Below the pieces are notes generated by a model that had not been told where the DNA came from, searched no databases, and saw only the letters and a list, made by a program, of their open reading frames with translations. The translations under genes were made by a program, and so were the position numbers. Positions 36,497 to 48,239 of a stretch of 64,000 nucleotides of DNA are shown here, piece after piece. Each line of letters opens with the position of its first letter. The stretch's first letter is position 1. The DNA comes from Leifsonia williamsii (GTDB lineage: Bacteria; Actinomycetota; Actinomycetes; Actinomycetales; Microbacteriaceae): contig NZ_JAROCF010000001.1 of assembly GCF_030433685.1 (NCBI RefSeq), positions 310,001 through 374,000 of the forward strand, given 5' to 3'.

Positions 36497-38074
36497 TCAG
36501 GTGCGGCGCGCGCCCTCCACCCAGGTGCCGAGCACGCGGACGGAGCGCAGGTCGTGCGGGTCCATGGTGCGGGGGTCGCGGTCGAGCCACACGAGGTCGC
36601 GTGCGGCGTCGGCGTAGGCCTGGTGGGCGACGCCGGAGGAGTAGGCCTCCAGCGCGTCCGTGAGCGGGAGGCGTTCGGCGGCCTGCCAGCCGCCGTGGGG
36701 GATGCGGTCGGCGGTCTGCCGGGTGGCGGCGGTGGCGACGCCCGGCCGCCAGTCGTTGTCGCTGACCGGCCAGTCGCTGCCGAACGAGATGCGGCCGGCG
36801 TCGTGGAGGCTGCGGATGGGGTACTGCAGCTCGCGGTCCGGGCCCAGCCGGGGCAGGGTGAGGGCCAGCATCACCGGGTCGAGCTGCGCCCAGAGCGGCT
36901 CGAAGTTCGCGATGACGCCCAGCCGGGCGAAGCGCGCCAGGTCGGTCGGATCGACGCGCTGCACGTGCGCGATCACCGGGCGACGGTCCCGCGGGCCGTT
37001 CTGCGCCTCCACCGCTTCGAACACGTCGAGGGCGGTGCGGCAGGCGGCATCGCCGATCGCGTGCAGATGCAGCTGGAAGCCGAGCCGGTCGAACGTGATG
37101 GCGGCCGTGCGGAGGGCGTCGGCGTCCCAGTTCGGGAGGCCGCGGTCGCCGGGGGCGTCCGCGTAGTCATCGAGCATCGCGGCGGTGCGGTTCTCGATGA
37201 CGCCATCGACGAAGACCTTGACGGTGCCGGCGGTGAGGAGGCGGTCGGCCAGCTCCTCGACGCGGCGGCGGCCCTCCACGAACTCCGGCACCTGGTCGCG
37301 CCAGCGTTCGGGGTCGGCCCGCAGAGCGAGGTTGACCCGGGTCGAGAGGAGGCCGCGCTTGGATGCCGTGAGGTACGCCTCCAGGTCGGCGGGCTCGACC
37401 CACGCATCCTGCAGCCAGGCGACGCCGAGAGCCGCGTACTCGGCGGTCGCCAGGCGCAGCGCCTCCACGCGCTCCTCGTGGGTCCGGCCGGGCTCGGCGG
37501 CGAGCAGCAGATCGACGGCACCCGGCTCCTGCAGGATGCCCAGCGGGCTGCCGTCCTCGCGGCGCGGGATGCGGCCGAGCGCGGGCTCGGGCGTACTCGC
37601 GTCGATGCCCGCCCTGCGAAGCGCCTCCGAGTTCACCCACACGGTGTGGTAGTCCCAGGCGCGCAGCACGACCGGACGGTCGGGCACCGCTTCATCGAGC
37701 CAGCGGGCGTCGAAGAGCCCCTCGGAGACGAGGGTGGCGTCGTAGCTGCCGCCGTAGATCCAGTCGAGCTCGGGATGCGCCTGCGCCCACTCCCGGACGC
37801 ACGCGACGATCTCCTCCACACTGCCGCACGAGCGCACCTGCGGCCCGAGCTTCTCGAGGCCGCCCTGCACCGGGTGCGCGTGGCCGTCGCCGAAGGCGGG
37901 CGCGAGCACGCCTCCGGCGAGGTCGACGACCTCCGCCGCCCGGCCCCGCAGAGCCTCCGCCTGGGCGCCGCGCGCGACGACACGGCCGTCGTCGATGGCG
38001 AGAGCGGAGGTCGCGGAGGCGTCGCTGCGATAGCTGGAGAGGACAGTGCCCCCGACGAAGACCGTGACGCCCAT
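36497..38074 (-). CDS. Amidohydrolase family protein (YtcJ/Amidohydro_3 type)
   Basis: A 525-residue metal-dependent hydrolase. ATG 38074 follows GGAGGTG at good spacing; an in-frame start at 38104 is less likely. The metal site begins with GDGHAHP near residue 65. Later ligands are seen in LHLHAIGDAA and PVIAHVQRVDP, and the final Asp in FGSDWPV. The N- and C-terminal beta-sandwich parts are present. The family hydrolyses C-N or related bonds in various small molecules; the substrate is not predictable. It is divergent from a TetR regulator across an operator. Confidence 0.85.
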   Translation of the reverse strand: MGVTVFVGGTVLSSYRSDASATSALAIDDGRVVARGAQAEALRGRAAEVVDLAGGVLAPAFGDGHAHPVQGGLEKLGPQVRSCGSVEEIVACVREWAQAHPELDWIYGGSYDATLVSEGLFDARWLDEAVPDRPVVLRAWDYHTVWVNSEALRRAGIDASTPEPALGRIPRREDGSPLGILQEPGAVDLLLAAEPGRTHEERVEALRLATAEYAALGVAWLQDAWVEPADLEAYLTASKRGLLSTRVNLALRADPERWRDQVPEFVEGRRRVEELADRLLTAGTVKVFVDGVIENRTAAMLDDYADAPGDRGLPNWDADALRTAAITFDRLGFQLHLHAIGDAACRTALDVFEAVEAQNGPRDRRPVIAHVQRVDPTDLARFARLGVIANFEPLWAQLDPVMLALTLPRLGPDRELQYPIRSLHDAGRISFGSDWPVSDNDWRPGVATAATRQTADRIPHGGWQAAERLPLTDALEAYSSGVAHQAYADAARDLVWLDRDPRTMDPHDLRSVRVLGTWVEGARRT

Positions 38075-38104
38075 CCCACCTCCGCTTCCCGACGGCCGTC
38101 CCAC

Positions 38105-38125
38105 AAAATGAACGCCGTTCTTTTA
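38105..38125. promoter_or_regulatory. Palindromic operator between amidohydrolase and TetR genes
   Basis: AAAATGAACG and CGTTCTTTTA flank a central C; eight of ten positions are symmetric, with a perfect GAACG/CGTTC core. It lies in the 70-base divergent gap, so the TetR protein probably represses both its own gene and the amidohydrolase. Confidence 0.6.
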
Positions 38126-38144
38126 TTTCGTCAGATACTAGGGT

Positions 38145-38855
38145 GTGATCGTGCCCGAGCGGAAGCCCACCGGAGGAACCAGCCGCTCAGCCCGTCGCGT
38201 CGGCCGCCCGACCACGACCGTGCTGACCAGGGATCTCATCGCGCACGCGGCCCTCCGCCTCCTCGACGAGGGCGGCCAGGAGGGGTTCACGATGGCACGG
38301 CTGGCGCAGGCGCTGCGCGTGCGGCCCAGCGCCCTGTACAACCACGTCGACGGCAAGGACGACGTGATCGCCGCCGTCCGCGAACTGGTCAGCGACCGCA
38401 TCGATGTGAGCGCCTTCGCGACCGAGCCGTGGGACGCGGCGATGCTGCACTGGGCGCACTCGTACCGGGTCGCCTTCGCGGCCCATCCACCCACCATCGC
38501 GATGCTGGCGACCATGCCGCTCACCGGCGCCCGCCGGACGATGCGCATGTACGACACGGTCGTGGCGGCGATGGTGGCGGGCGGATGGCCGGAGGCGGAG
38601 GTGCTGCCGGCCATCGTCGCGGTCGAGTCCTTCATCCTGGGCTCGGCGCTCGACGCCATCGCCCCCGGCGACATGTTCGACCCGGCGGGTGAGGAGGAGG
38701 CGGTCCCGGCGTTCGCGGCGGCCTACGCCGCGCGGGCGCGGGCGATCGGGGACGCGCCTCCCGCCGACGGGGCGTTCGAGGCCGGGCTGGAGGCGATGGT
38801 AGCGGGGCTGCGGGTGCGGTTCGCGGAGCTGGCACCCGGGCGGGCGACCCGCTAG
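38145..38855 (+). CDS. TetR-family regulator
   Basis: A 236-residue repressor from GTG 38145 (GTG 38151 also possible). The HTH is FTMARLAQALRVRPSALYNHV, after the helix RDLIAHAALRLLDEGG. The C-terminal ligand domain resembles the TetR_C group that follows a KDDVIAAVREL helix. It is divergent from the amidohydrolase and likely responds to that enzyme's substrate. A GATACT -10-like hexamer sits very close to the start, so the transcript may be leaderless. Its stop overlaps the convergent corA stop by four bases. Confidence 0.85.
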   Translation: MIVPERKPTGGTSRSARRVGRPTTTVLTRDLIAHAALRLLDEGGQEGFTMARLAQALRVRPSALYNHVDGKDDVIAAVRELVSDRIDVSAFATEPWDAAMLHWAHSYRVAFAAHPPTIAMLATMPLTGARRTMRMYDTVVAAMVAGGWPEAEVLPAIVAVESFILGSALDAIAPGDMFDPAGEEEAVPAFAAAYAARARAIGDAPPADGAFEAGLEAMVAGLRVRFAELAPGRATR

Positions 38856-39820
38856 ATCCACCCCTTCCGCTTGAACGCCCAGTACAGCCCGATGCCCAGC
38901 CCCAGCATCAGGACGAGCGCGAAGGGGTAGCCGTAGCGCCAGTGCAGCTCGGGCATCCGGTCGAAGTTCATGCCGTAGATCGTGCCCACCAGCGTCGGGG
39001 TGAAGAGGATGGCGGCCCAGCCCGAGATCTTCTTCACCTCGTCGTTCTGCGCCTGGCCGACCAGCGTGGTGTGAACCATGAGCGCGTTCTGAAGGATCTG
39101 CCGGAAGCCGTCGGCGCGCTCCGTCACGCGAATGACGTGGTCGTCGACGTCGCGGAAGCCGTTGCGCAGCCCGTCGTCGGCTCCGTGCGCCGCCAGGGCC
39201 TCCCGCAGCGTCTGCAGCACATCGCGCAGCGGGTTCACCGCGCGCTGGAACATCATGACCTCCGTCGACAGCTCGTAGATGCGGCGGGAGACCGCGCGGT
39301 CGCCGTTGAAGAGCTGGTCCTCGATCTCGTCGATGTCGTTCTCGAGGCCGGCCAGGACCGGTGAGTACTGGTCGACGACCTGGTCGAGGATGCCGTAGAG
39401 GGCGGCGATCGGGCCGTGCGCGAGGAGGGCGGGGTCGGCCTCCAGGCGGTGGCGCACCTCCGCCAGGTCGGGCTTGTCGAAGTGGCGCACCGTGATGAGG
39501 TAACCCTCGCCGAGGAAGACGTGCACCTCGCCGAACTCCACCTTCTCGGTCTCGTCGACGTAGGAGGCGGGGCGCAGGACGACGAAGGTGGAGTCGCCGT
39601 ACTTCTCGAGCTTGGCGCGCTGGTGCCCGCTGAGCGCATCCTCGACGGCGAGCGGAGGGAGGTCGAACTCGGCCGCGACGGCGCCCAGCTCCTCCTCGGT
39701 CGGCCGGTAGAGGCCGATCCAGGCGAAGCCACCGCGGTCGCGCACCGTCTCGAAGGTGTCCTCCAAGGTCACCGGAGAGGTGCGCCTGCCGTCCACGTAG
39801 ACGGCGTTGTCGACGATCAT
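38852..39820 (-). CDS. corA: CorA-family magnesium/cobalt channel
   Basis: A 322-residue protein from ATG 39820 behind GAAGGAGG. A long cytoplasmic alpha/beta funnel is followed by two C-terminal membrane helices. The first ends in the diagnostic YGMNF (GMN selectivity motif), and the protein ends with a basic AFKRKGWI tail. It should form a pentameric Mg2+ channel in the membrane. Stands alone; convergent with the TetR gene. Confidence 0.9.
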   Translation of the reverse strand: MIVDNAVYVDGRRTSPVTLEDTFETVRDRGGFAWIGLYRPTEEELGAVAAEFDLPPLAVEDALSGHQRAKLEKYGDSTFVVLRPASYVDETEKVEFGEVHVFLGEGYLITVRHFDKPDLAEVRHRLEADPALLAHGPIAALYGILDQVVDQYSPVLAGLENDIDEIEDQLFNGDRAVSRRIYELSTEVMMFQRAVNPLRDVLQTLREALAAHGADDGLRNGFRDVDDHVIRVTERADGFRQILQNALMVHTTLVGQAQNDEVKKISGWAAILFTPTLVGTIYGMNFDRMPELHWRYGYPFALVLMLGLGIGLYWAFKRKGWI

Positions 39821-39912
39821 GCCGCCTCCTTCCCTCGGACACGCTAGCCCGCGAGCACAGGAAAGATGTCGTGAATCAGTGGCCGGGTCGACGTTTTTCC
39901 TGTGCCCGACGG

Positions 39913-41106
39913 CTAGGCGGCCGGCTGCGCCTCGTCGCGCGCGGCGATGAACGCCTCCACGCAGCGGCGGATGTCCTCCTCGGTGTGCGCGGCAGACAGC
40001 TGCACGCGGATGCGCGCGCGGCCCTTCGGCACCACCGGGTACGAGAAGGCGGTGACGTAGACGCCGTGACGCTGCATGCCGTCGGCGATGCGGGCGGTGA
40101 GGGCGGCATCCCCGAACATCACAGGGACGATGGGATGCTCGCCCGGCAGCAGATCGAAGCCCGCCTCGGTCATCAGCCGGCGGAACAGGGCCGCGTTCTC
40201 GACGAGCTGGGCGCGGAGGTGATCCGACTGCTCCAGGAGGTCGAGGGCCGCGAGCGTCCCGGCCACGATCGAGGGCGCGAGCGTGTTCGAGAACAGGTAC
40301 GGGCGCGAGCGCTGGCGGAGGAGGTCGACCACCTCCTGGCGGGACGAGACGTAGCCTCCCGACGCTCCGCCCAGCGCCTTGCCGAAGGTGCCCGTGTAGA
40401 TGTCGACGCGGTCGGCGACGCCGCAGAACTCCGGCGTGCCGCGGCCGTGCTCGCCCACGAAGCCGACGGCGTGCGAGTCGTCGACGAAGACCAGCGCGCC
40501 GAACTCGTCGGCGAGGTCGCAGATCTCGCGCAGCGGGGCGATGTAGCCGTCCATCGAGAAGACGCCGTCGGTGACGATGACCGTGAAGCGTGCTCGCGCC
40601 TCCCGAGCGGCCTCCAACTGCGTGCGCAGGTCGGCCATGTCGCGGTTGCGGTAGCGGTAGCGCTGCGCCTTCGAGAGCCGGATGCCGTCGATGATCGAGG
40701 CGTGGTTCAACTCGTCGGAGACGATCGCGTCGTCGGCGGTGAACAGCGTCTCGAACACGCCGCCGTTGGCGTCGAAGCACGACGAGAACAGGATGGTCGC
40801 CTCTGTGCCGAGGAACGTGGACACCCGGCGCTCCAGCTCGAGGTGCTGGTCCTGCGTGCCGCAGATGAACCGCACGCTCGCCATCCCGTAGCCGTCGTCG
40901 TCGAGGGCGCGCTTGGCCGCTTCGCGGAGCGCCGGGTGGTCGGCGAGGCCGAGGTAGTTGTTGGCGCAGAAGTTGAGCACCTCCTGCCCGTCGGCCGTGA
41001 TCAGCGCCTTCTGCGGACCGTGGATGCTGCGCTCGCGCTTGGTGAGCCCCGCCTCCTCGATCTCGTTCAGCTGCGTCGCGAGGTGCTCGCGGAACGACCC
41101 GTACAT
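39913..41106 (-). CDS. kbl: Glycine C-acetyltransferase (2-amino-3-ketobutyrate CoA ligase)
   Basis: A 397-residue fold-type I PLP enzyme. [13 protein letters not shown] marks the N-terminus, [18 protein letters not shown] holds the cofactor-binding Asp/His, and the PLP lysine lies in [16 protein letters not shown]. It splits 2-amino-3-oxobutyrate with CoA into glycine and acetyl-CoA. Its ATG overlaps the stop of tdh by one base, so the two steps of threonine degradation are translationally coupled. Confidence 0.92.
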   Translation of the reverse strand: MYGSFREHLATQLNEIEEAGLTKRERSIHGPQKALITADGQEVLNFCANNYLGLADHPALREAAKRALDDDGYGMASVRFICGTQDQHLELERRVSTFLGTEATILFSSCFDANGGVFETLFTADDAIVSDELNHASIIDGIRLSKAQRYRYRNRDMADLRTQLEAAREARARFTVIVTDGVFSMDGYIAPLREICDLADEFGALVFVDDSHAVGFVGEHGRGTPEFCGVADRVDIYTGTFGKALGGASGGYVSSRQEVVDLLRQRSRPYLFSNTLAPSIVAGTLAALDLLEQSDHLRAQLVENAALFRRLMTEAGFDLLPGEHPIVPVMFGDAALTARIADGMQRHGVYVTAFSYPVVPKGRARIRVQLSAAHTEEDIRRCVEAFIAARDEAQPAA

Positions 41107-42149
41107 CAGACCTCCGTCCAGTCGAGGATGACCTTGCCGCCGCCGGCGGACGCCGCGGCCGCGAATCCCTGCTCCCAGTCGCGGGCGGGGAAGCGGTCGG
41201 AGACGATGGAGGCGACGGCGTCGTGCAGCGTCTGCGACGTCTGCAGCATGGCGCCCATCGCGTTCCAGGTCTCGAACATCTCGCGGCCGTAGATGCCCTT
41301 GAGGGTGAGCATGTGGGTGACGACGATGCCCCAGTCGATCGCGATGCGCTCGGCGGGCAGGCCGAGCATCGCGATCCGGCCGCCGTGGTTCATGTTCTCG
41401 ATCATGCGCGGCAGCGCGGTGGGCGCGCCGCTCATCTCGAAGCCGACGTCGAAGCCCTCCCGCATCCCGAGCGCCCGCTGCGCCTCGTGGATGTCGTGGG
41501 ACGAGACGTCGACCGTGTAGTCGGCGCCCATCCCCTTCGCCAGTTCGAGGCGGTTGGCGCTCACGTCGGTGCCGACGATGAAGCGGGCGCCGACGTGCCG
41601 GGCGACGGCGATCGCCATGAGGCCGATCGGGCCGCAGCCGGTGACGAGCACATCCTCCCCGACGACCGGGAAGGCGAGCGCGGTGTGCACGGCGTTGCCG
41701 AGCGGGTCGAACAGCGCCCCGACCTCCGGCTCGATGGTGCTGTGGTGCACCCACACGTTGGTCGCGGGCAGCACGAGGAACTCGGCGAAGGCGCCGTCGC
41801 GCTGCACGCCGACGCCCTTGGTGCGGATGCACATCTGGCGGCGGCCGGCGCGGCAGTTGCGGCAGGTGCCGCAGACGATGTGGCCCTCGCCGGAGACCAG
41901 GTCACCGACCTCCACGTCGTGCACCAGGTCGCCGACCTCGACGACCTCGCCGTAGAACTCGTGGCCGGGGATGAGCGGCGCGGCCACGGCGGAGGCGGCC
42001 CAGTCGTCCCAGCGCTGGATGTGCAGGTCGGTGCCGCAGATGCCGGTGCGCAGGACCCGGATCTTCACGTCCTCCGGGCCGATCTGCGGCTCCGGTCGCT
42101 CGACCAGCTCCAGGCCGGGTGCGGCCGCGGACTTGTACAGGGCTCTCAT
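41106..42149 (-). CDS. tdh: L-threonine 3-dehydrogenase
   Basis: A 347-residue zinc MDR enzyme from ATG 42149, with a purine-rich GAGGA upstream. Catalytic zinc ligands lie in [10 protein letters not shown] and [10 protein letters not shown], structural zinc in [15 protein letters not shown], and the NAD motif is [12 protein letters not shown]. It oxidises threonine to 2-amino-3-oxobutyrate, the substrate of kbl directly downstream. The TDH-specific NxWxHH-like segment ([12 protein letters not shown]) supports the assignment over other dehydrogenases. Confidence 0.9.
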   Translation of the reverse strand: MRALYKSAAAPGLELVERPEPQIGPEDVKIRVLRTGICGTDLHIQRWDDWAASAVAAPLIPGHEFYGEVVEVGDLVHDVEVGDLVSGEGHIVCGTCRNCRAGRRQMCIRTKGVGVQRDGAFAEFLVLPATNVWVHHSTIEPEVGALFDPLGNAVHTALAFPVVGEDVLVTGCGPIGLMAIAVARHVGARFIVGTDVSANRLELAKGMGADYTVDVSSHDIHEAQRALGMREGFDVGFEMSGAPTALPRMIENMNHGGRIAMLGLPAERIAIDWGIVVTHMLTLKGIYGREMFETWNAMGAMLQTSQTLHDAVASIVSDRFPARDWEQGFAAAASAGGGKVILDWTEV

Positions 42150-42249
42150 GGTCACGTCCTCGTGGGGTCTTCGAGTGCGATGCGGGTACGGCCCCGCCTC
42201 GTGAGCAGCGCCGCGCACCCACATTACCTGCGGACGACGAAGGGCGGTT

Positions 42250-42663
42250 TCAGCGCTCCAGTGGCCGCCAGACGACGACCTGGTTGCTGCGGCGCGTGCG
42301 GGTGCCCGCGCGCAGCGTCACGACCTCGCCCTCCGAGCCGGCGGCGAAGACGCGGCGGCCGGGGCGGTTGAGGAGCTCGTCGGCGAGGGCGGACTCCAGC
42401 TCGCGGACGCGGCCGTGCAGGTCGCGCACCTGGTCCTCGAGTTCGAGGATGCGGCGGATGCCCTCCAGGCTCACGCCCTCGCTGCCGAGGCGGGCGATCT
42501 CCTGCAGCTTCTCGATGTCGCGCATCGAGTAGCGGCGGGACTTGCCCGCCGTGCGGCCGGGCGAGACGAGGCCGAGCCGGTCGTACTGGCGGAGGGTCTG
42601 CGGGTGCATCCCCGCCAGCTCGGCCGCGATCGAGATCACGAAGACCGGGCTGTGCTCGTCCAT
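42250..42663 (-). CDS. hspR: Heat-shock repressor HspR (MerR family)
   Basis: A 137-residue regulator with the MerR-type [23 protein letters not shown] and the second element [20 protein letters not shown] coiled coil ([20 protein letters not shown]) follows. It is the last gene of the dnaK operon and starts two bases after dnaJ. HspR binds HAIR sequences with DnaK as co-repressor; three HAIR sites in this window (clpB, two at dnaK) give a closed feedback loop. Confidence 0.92.
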   Translation of the reverse strand: MDEHSPVFVISIAAELAGMHPQTLRQYDRLGLVSPGRTAGKSRRYSMRDIEKLQEIARLGSEGVSLEGIRRILELEDQVRDLHGRVRELESALADELLNRPGRRVFAAGSEGEVVTLRAGTRTRRSNQVVVWRPLER

Positions 42664-42665
42664 CG

Positions 42666-43667
42666 TCAGCTCCGCGCCTTGGCGAGGAGGTCGTCGCGCG
42701 GGTTCTCGTCCGGGAGCGTGCCGGCGAACTGCTCCAGCGCCTCCTTCGCCTTGTCGGACAGGTGCGACGGGACCGCCACCTGCACCACGGCGAGCAGGTC
42801 GCCGGTGCCCTTCGACGTCTCCACGCCGCGACCCTTCACACGCAGCACGCGGCCGCTCGGGGTGCCGGGGGCGACGCGCAGCTTGACCGGGTCGCCGCCG
42901 AGCGTCGGGACCTCGATGGTCGCGCCGAGCGCGGCCTCCGCGAAGGTCACCGGCACGTTCACGCGCAGGTTGAGGCCGTCGCGCTCGAACACCGGGTGCT
43001 TTCGCACCGACACGGTCAGCACGATGTCGCCGGGCTCGCCGCCGTCGGGGCTCGGCTGGCCCTTGCCGCGCAGCTTGATCTTCTGGCCGTCGGCGACGCC
43101 GGCGGGGATCTTCACCTTGATCGGCTTGCCGTCGGAGGCCTGGAGGGTGATCGTCTCGCCCTTGGTGGCCGTGATGAAGTCGATGGTGGTGTGGGCGGTC
43201 ACGTCGCGGCCGCGGGTCGGGCCGCCGTAGCCGCGGAAGCCTCCACTCGTCTGGCCGAACCGGCCGTTGCCGAACAGGCCGCCGAGCACGTCGTCGAACT
43301 GGCCGCCGCCGGGGTAGCCGCCCTGCTGGAACGTGTATCCGCGTTGGCCGCCCTGCCCGCCGAACATCCCGCCGAAGACGTCGTCGAAGCCGCCCTGGCC
43401 GCCGCTGCCCGGTGCGGTGAACCGCGCCCCGGAGCCCATCGCGCGCACCTGGTCGTACTCTTTGCGCTCCTCGGGATCGCTGAGGACCGAGTAGGCCTCG
43501 CTGATCTCCTTGAACTTCGCCTCCGCGGCGGCGTCGCCCGGGTTCGAGTCAGGGTGGTACTTGCGTGCGAGCTTGCGGTAGGTCTTCTTGAGGTCCGCCT
43601 CGCTGACGTCCTTGGAGACGCCAAGGACCTTGTAGAAGTCCTTGTCGAACCAGTCCTGGCTTGCCAC
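42666..43667 (-). CDS. dnaJ: DnaJ-type co-chaperone without zinc finger (class B, CbpA-like)
   Basis: A 333-residue J-protein. The J-domain has [14 protein letters not shown] with the HPD motif, a G/F-rich region covers about residues 80-150, and a beta-sandwich substrate domain follows. The four CxxCxGxG zinc motifs of classical DnaJ are absent, so it is a class B protein like actinobacterial DnaJ1/CbpA. It stimulates DnaK ATPase. Encoded between grpE and hspR in the operon. Confidence 0.88.
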   Translation of the reverse strand: MASQDWFDKDFYKVLGVSKDVSEADLKKTYRKLARKYHPDSNPGDAAAEAKFKEISEAYSVLSDPEERKEYDQVRAMGSGARFTAPGSGGQGGFDDVFGGMFGGQGGQRGYTFQQGGYPGGGQFDDVLGGLFGNGRFGQTSGGFRGYGGPTRGRDVTAHTTIDFITATKGETITLQASDGKPIKVKIPAGVADGQKIKLRGKGQPSPDGGEPGDIVLTVSVRKHPVFERDGLNLRVNVPVTFAEAALGATIEVPTLGGDPVKLRVAPGTPSGRVLRVKGRGVETSKGTGDLLAVVQVAVPSHLSDKAKEALEQFAGTLPDENPRDDLLAKARS

Positions 43668-43787
43668 GGCGCCTCCTCTCTCAGTCTGTCGTGGTCGTGG
43701 GTGTGGACATGGATGGTGTGGTCTGCGGGGATGGAGGAGCGGCGGGACGTGTGCCCCGCCGCTCCGTCATCGCGTGCGTCGTGCCGG

Positions 43788-44456
43788 TCAGGCCGGCACC
43801 GAGACGACGACCTTGGCCACGCGGACCGTGGTCGAACCCAGCCGGTAGCCGGTCTCGACCACCTCGGCGACGGTGTCCGTCGTCACGTCCGGGGTGGGCT
43901 GCTGGAAGATCGCCTCGTGGATCTGCGGGTCGAAGGGCTCGCCCTTCTCGCCGTACGGGGTGAGGCCCAGACGCTCCACCGAGGTGCGCAGCTTGGCCGC
44001 GATGCTCGCGAACGCGCTGCCCTCGGGGAGGTCGCCGTGCTTCTCGGCCCGCTCGAGGTCGTCGAGCACGGGGATGAGGCCCTTCACGGCCTCACCCACC
44101 GCCCGCTCGCGCTCGATCTCGCGGTTGGCCTCGGTGCGCTTGCGGTAGTTGGCGTACTCCGCGGTGACCCGCTGGAGGTCGCCGAGCCGCTCCTGCGCGA
44201 GCTGCTCCGCCGTCGTCTGGCCGGAGAGGATGTCGAGGTCGTCGTCCGACAGGACGGTCCCCTCCTGCTCCTCGCCCGGCCCGACGTCGACGAGCTCCTC
44301 GTGCGAGAGGTCGTGGTCGGCGGCCGCATCCGCACCCTCGGCGTCCGGCTGGCGAACCTTGCCGGTCTCGGGGTCGATCCTGCGCTTGTCGCGGATGATC
44401 GGCTCCTCGCGCTCGGGCTCGTTCGAGCCCTGCCCGTTGGGGTTCTGGTCGGACAT
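43788..44456 (-). CDS. grpE: GrpE nucleotide exchange factor
   Basis: A 222-residue protein. A long acidic, disordered N-terminus is followed by the GrpE coiled coil (ERLGDLQRVTAEYANYRKRT) and the C-terminal beta domain (YGEKGEPFDPQIHEAIFQQP). It releases ADP from DnaK. Starts two bases after the dnaK stop; 120 bases separate it from dnaJ. Confidence 0.92.
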   Translation of the reverse strand: MSDQNPNGQGSNEPEREEPIIRDKRRIDPETGKVRQPDAEGADAAADHDLSHEELVDVGPGEEQEGTVLSDDDLDILSGQTTAEQLAQERLGDLQRVTAEYANYRKRTEANREIERERAVGEAVKGLIPVLDDLERAEKHGDLPEGSAFASIAAKLRTSVERLGLTPYGEKGEPFDPQIHEAIFQQPTPDVTTDTVAEVVETGYRLGSTTVRVAKVVVSVPA

Positions 44457-44458
44457 GG

Positions 44459-46336
<1,878 letters not shown>

Positions 46337-46371
46337 TTATGTTGCGTGGTACGAAAGTCATGGGGTCAAGA

Positions 46372-46392
46372 GTTGAGCCTCGACGACTCAAC
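46372..46392. promoter_or_regulatory. HAIR operator, dnaK-proximal
   Basis: GTTGAG (46372-46377) and CTCAAC (46387-46392) with a nine-base spacer fit the HspR HAIR site. It lies 50 bases upstream of the dnaK start. Confidence 0.85.
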
Positions 46393-46434
46393 ACTGTCAT
46401 CCACGAGGGATGCTGTCAAGGTCGGAGTCCAAAA

Positions 46435-46455
46435 CTTGAGTACATCTGACTCAAC
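46435..46455. promoter_or_regulatory. HAIR operator, dnaK-distal
   Basis: CTTGAG (46435-46440) and CTCAAC (46450-46455) with a nine-base spacer. It is 63 bases (about six helical turns) from the proximal site, so two HspR complexes could lie on one DNA face. It ends 24 bases from the stop of the MFS gene on the same strand. Confidence 0.85.
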
Positions 46456-46478
46456 TTTGGGAGAGTGGTCGGTATTCC

Positions 46479-48062
46479 CTAGCCCAGCGACATCCGCTCC
46501 CCCGTGTCCGACGGCGCCGGATCGGGGAGCCGCCGCATCCGCAGCGAGATCGCGATGCCCGCGAGTCCCGCGACGATCGGCACGCACAGCGCGATCTGCA
46601 GGGCGATGGGGCGCGAATCCGTGTTGATCCGGATGATCTCGGCCTGGACGTCCTCGGGCTGACCGGCGAGCTGCTCCTCCAGGTGCGTGTTCGACATCAC
46701 CTGGGCGTCCTCCTCGAGCGCGGCCGCAACCTGCTGCTTCTCGTCGCCGGCGAGGACGGTGCTGGAGGCGCTCGCCGCGCCGAACGTGGAGGCCAGCGTC
46801 GCCAGCATGATCGCGCCCGCGAACGCCAGGCCGAACGACAGGCCGAAGGAGCCAGCGGCCGAGTTGACGCCCGCCGCCTCGCTGACGCGCTCGTCCGAGA
46901 TGGGCGAGAGCGTGTAGTTGTTGAGCTGCGACACCAGTAGGCCGAGGCCGCACCCCGCGATGATCAGGGGCAGCGTGAGGTACCAGCCGGAGGTCGCGAT
47001 CGGCACCAGCGGGATGATCACCGCGACACCCACTACGAGCAGGCAGAACCCCCAGAGGATCAGGTTCGCGGGCCTCCCGCGGGCGAGCCTCCCGGCGATC
47101 AGGGCCACAGCGAACATGCTCAGGGACAGCGGCGCGATCGACAGGCCCGCCCAGAGCGCGTTGTACTCGAGCACCATCTGCAGGTATATCGGGAGCGCGA
47201 TCATCGTGCCGCCCAGTGCCACCTGCTGCAGCAGCTGCCCGGTCGTGCCCGACTGGAACAGCTTGGAGCGGAACAGCCCGGGGTCGAGCAGGGTCGCCCT
47301 CCCCCTCTTCCGTTGCGACAGCAGCCAGACGACGAGCCCGCCCAGGGCGGCCACACCGACGACGATGAGGAGGAGCACGCGTTCGCCGCCCTCCTGCCAC
47401 ACCAGGATGCCCGTCACGATGCCGCCCATGCCGACCACCGACAGCAGGGCGCCCACCAGGTCGATCGAGCGGGAGCCGGTGTACGGCACGTCCTTCACGA
47501 GCCCGATGCCCGACAGGACCACGGCGATGATCAGCGCCTCGATCAGGAAGCCGACCCGCCACGACAGGAACGTCGTCACCACACCGCCGAGCAGCGGGCC
47601 GACCGCGGCGGCGATGGCGGCGGAGGCGCCGACCAGGGCGTAGACGCGCTTCTGGTGCTCGCCCTCGAAGTTGCCGTGGATCAGCGACTGCATGGCCGGC
47701 AGCAGCAGGGAGGCGCCGATCCCGCCGATGACCGCCCAGAACAGGATGATCGCGCTCAGGTTCTGCGCCAGCGTCATCGCGATGGCGCCCACCGCGTAGC
47801 CGAGCAGCCCGAGGATGTAGGCGAGCTTGCGGCCGATCAGGTCGCCCGTCTTGCCGCCGATCAGGATGAAGGCCGCCGACACCAGCGCCTCCAATGCGAT
47901 GGCGCTCTGCACGCCGCTCACCGTCGTGTGGAGGTCGCGCACCACGGCCGAGATCGACACGTTCATCAGCGATGTGTCGACGACCAGCACGAACATCGCC
48001 ATCGCCAGGAGGATGGCGAGGCGCCCGTTGAACGGCGCCGCTGCGCCGCCTGACCCGCTCAT
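46479..48062 (-). CDS. MFS transporter of the DHA2 (14-helix) drug-efflux type
   Basis: A 527-residue membrane protein with about 14 hydrophobic segments. Motif A appears as GGKTGDLIGRKLAYILG, the N-terminal VLVVDTSLMNVSISAVVRDL is typical of DHA2 exporters, and AAAVGPLLGGVVTTFLSWR carries motif C. A large loop near the C-terminus precedes the last helix. It probably exports a toxic compound with protons. ATG 48062 has no clear ribosome binding site; GTG 48068 is an in-frame alternative. Not cotranscribed with dnaK (HAIR sites intervene). Confidence 0.85.
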   Translation of the reverse strand: MSGSGGAAAPFNGRLAILLAMAMFVLVVDTSLMNVSISAVVRDLHTTVSGVQSAIALEALVSAAFILIGGKTGDLIGRKLAYILGLLGYAVGAIAMTLAQNLSAIILFWAVIGGIGASLLLPAMQSLIHGNFEGEHQKRVYALVGASAAIAAAVGPLLGGVVTTFLSWRVGFLIEALIIAVVLSGIGLVKDVPYTGSRSIDLVGALLSVVGMGGIVTGILVWQEGGERVLLLIVVGVAALGGLVVWLLSQRKRGRATLLDPGLFRSKLFQSGTTGQLLQQVALGGTMIALPIYLQMVLEYNALWAGLSIAPLSLSMFAVALIAGRLARGRPANLILWGFCLLVVGVAVIIPLVPIATSGWYLTLPLIIAGCGLGLLVSQLNNYTLSPISDERVSEAAGVNSAAGSFGLSFGLAFAGAIMLATLASTFGAASASSTVLAGDEKQQVAAALEEDAQVMSNTHLEEQLAGQPEDVQAEIIRINTDSRPIALQIALCVPIVAGLAGIAISLRMRRLPDPAPSDTGERMSLG

Positions 48063-48139
48063 GGGCACACTGAAGCACACGCGGTGGCGGCACGGCGACG
48101 GTGCTGTTCGAGGTCGTGGAGAAAAAACTTCTGCACAGG

Positions 48140-48166
48140 TGTCGATCGCGGGCGTCGCCGTTCGAC
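48140..48166 (+). promoter_or_regulatory. Predicted ECF42-type promoter
   Basis: TGTCGA at 48140-48145 and CGAC at 48163-48166 with a 17-base spacer resemble the ECF42 promoter (TGTCGA at -35, CGA/TC at -10, as recalled from Streptomyces). It lies about 75 bases upstream of the DGPF-protein gene that precedes the ECF42 sigma factor, suggesting autoregulation. Confidence 0.5.
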
Positions 48167-48239
48167 GCGATAGTAGGAGGGCGCCGACGGGGCGCCCCCG
48201 GACGCACACACGCTGATGCGAGGACGCAAGGAGAACCCC

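Noticed and set aside
38852..40780. A single 642-residue protein combining corA with upstream sequence
   Set aside because: The upstream part is a shadow of kbl; corA has its own ATG at 39820 with a strong ribosome site.
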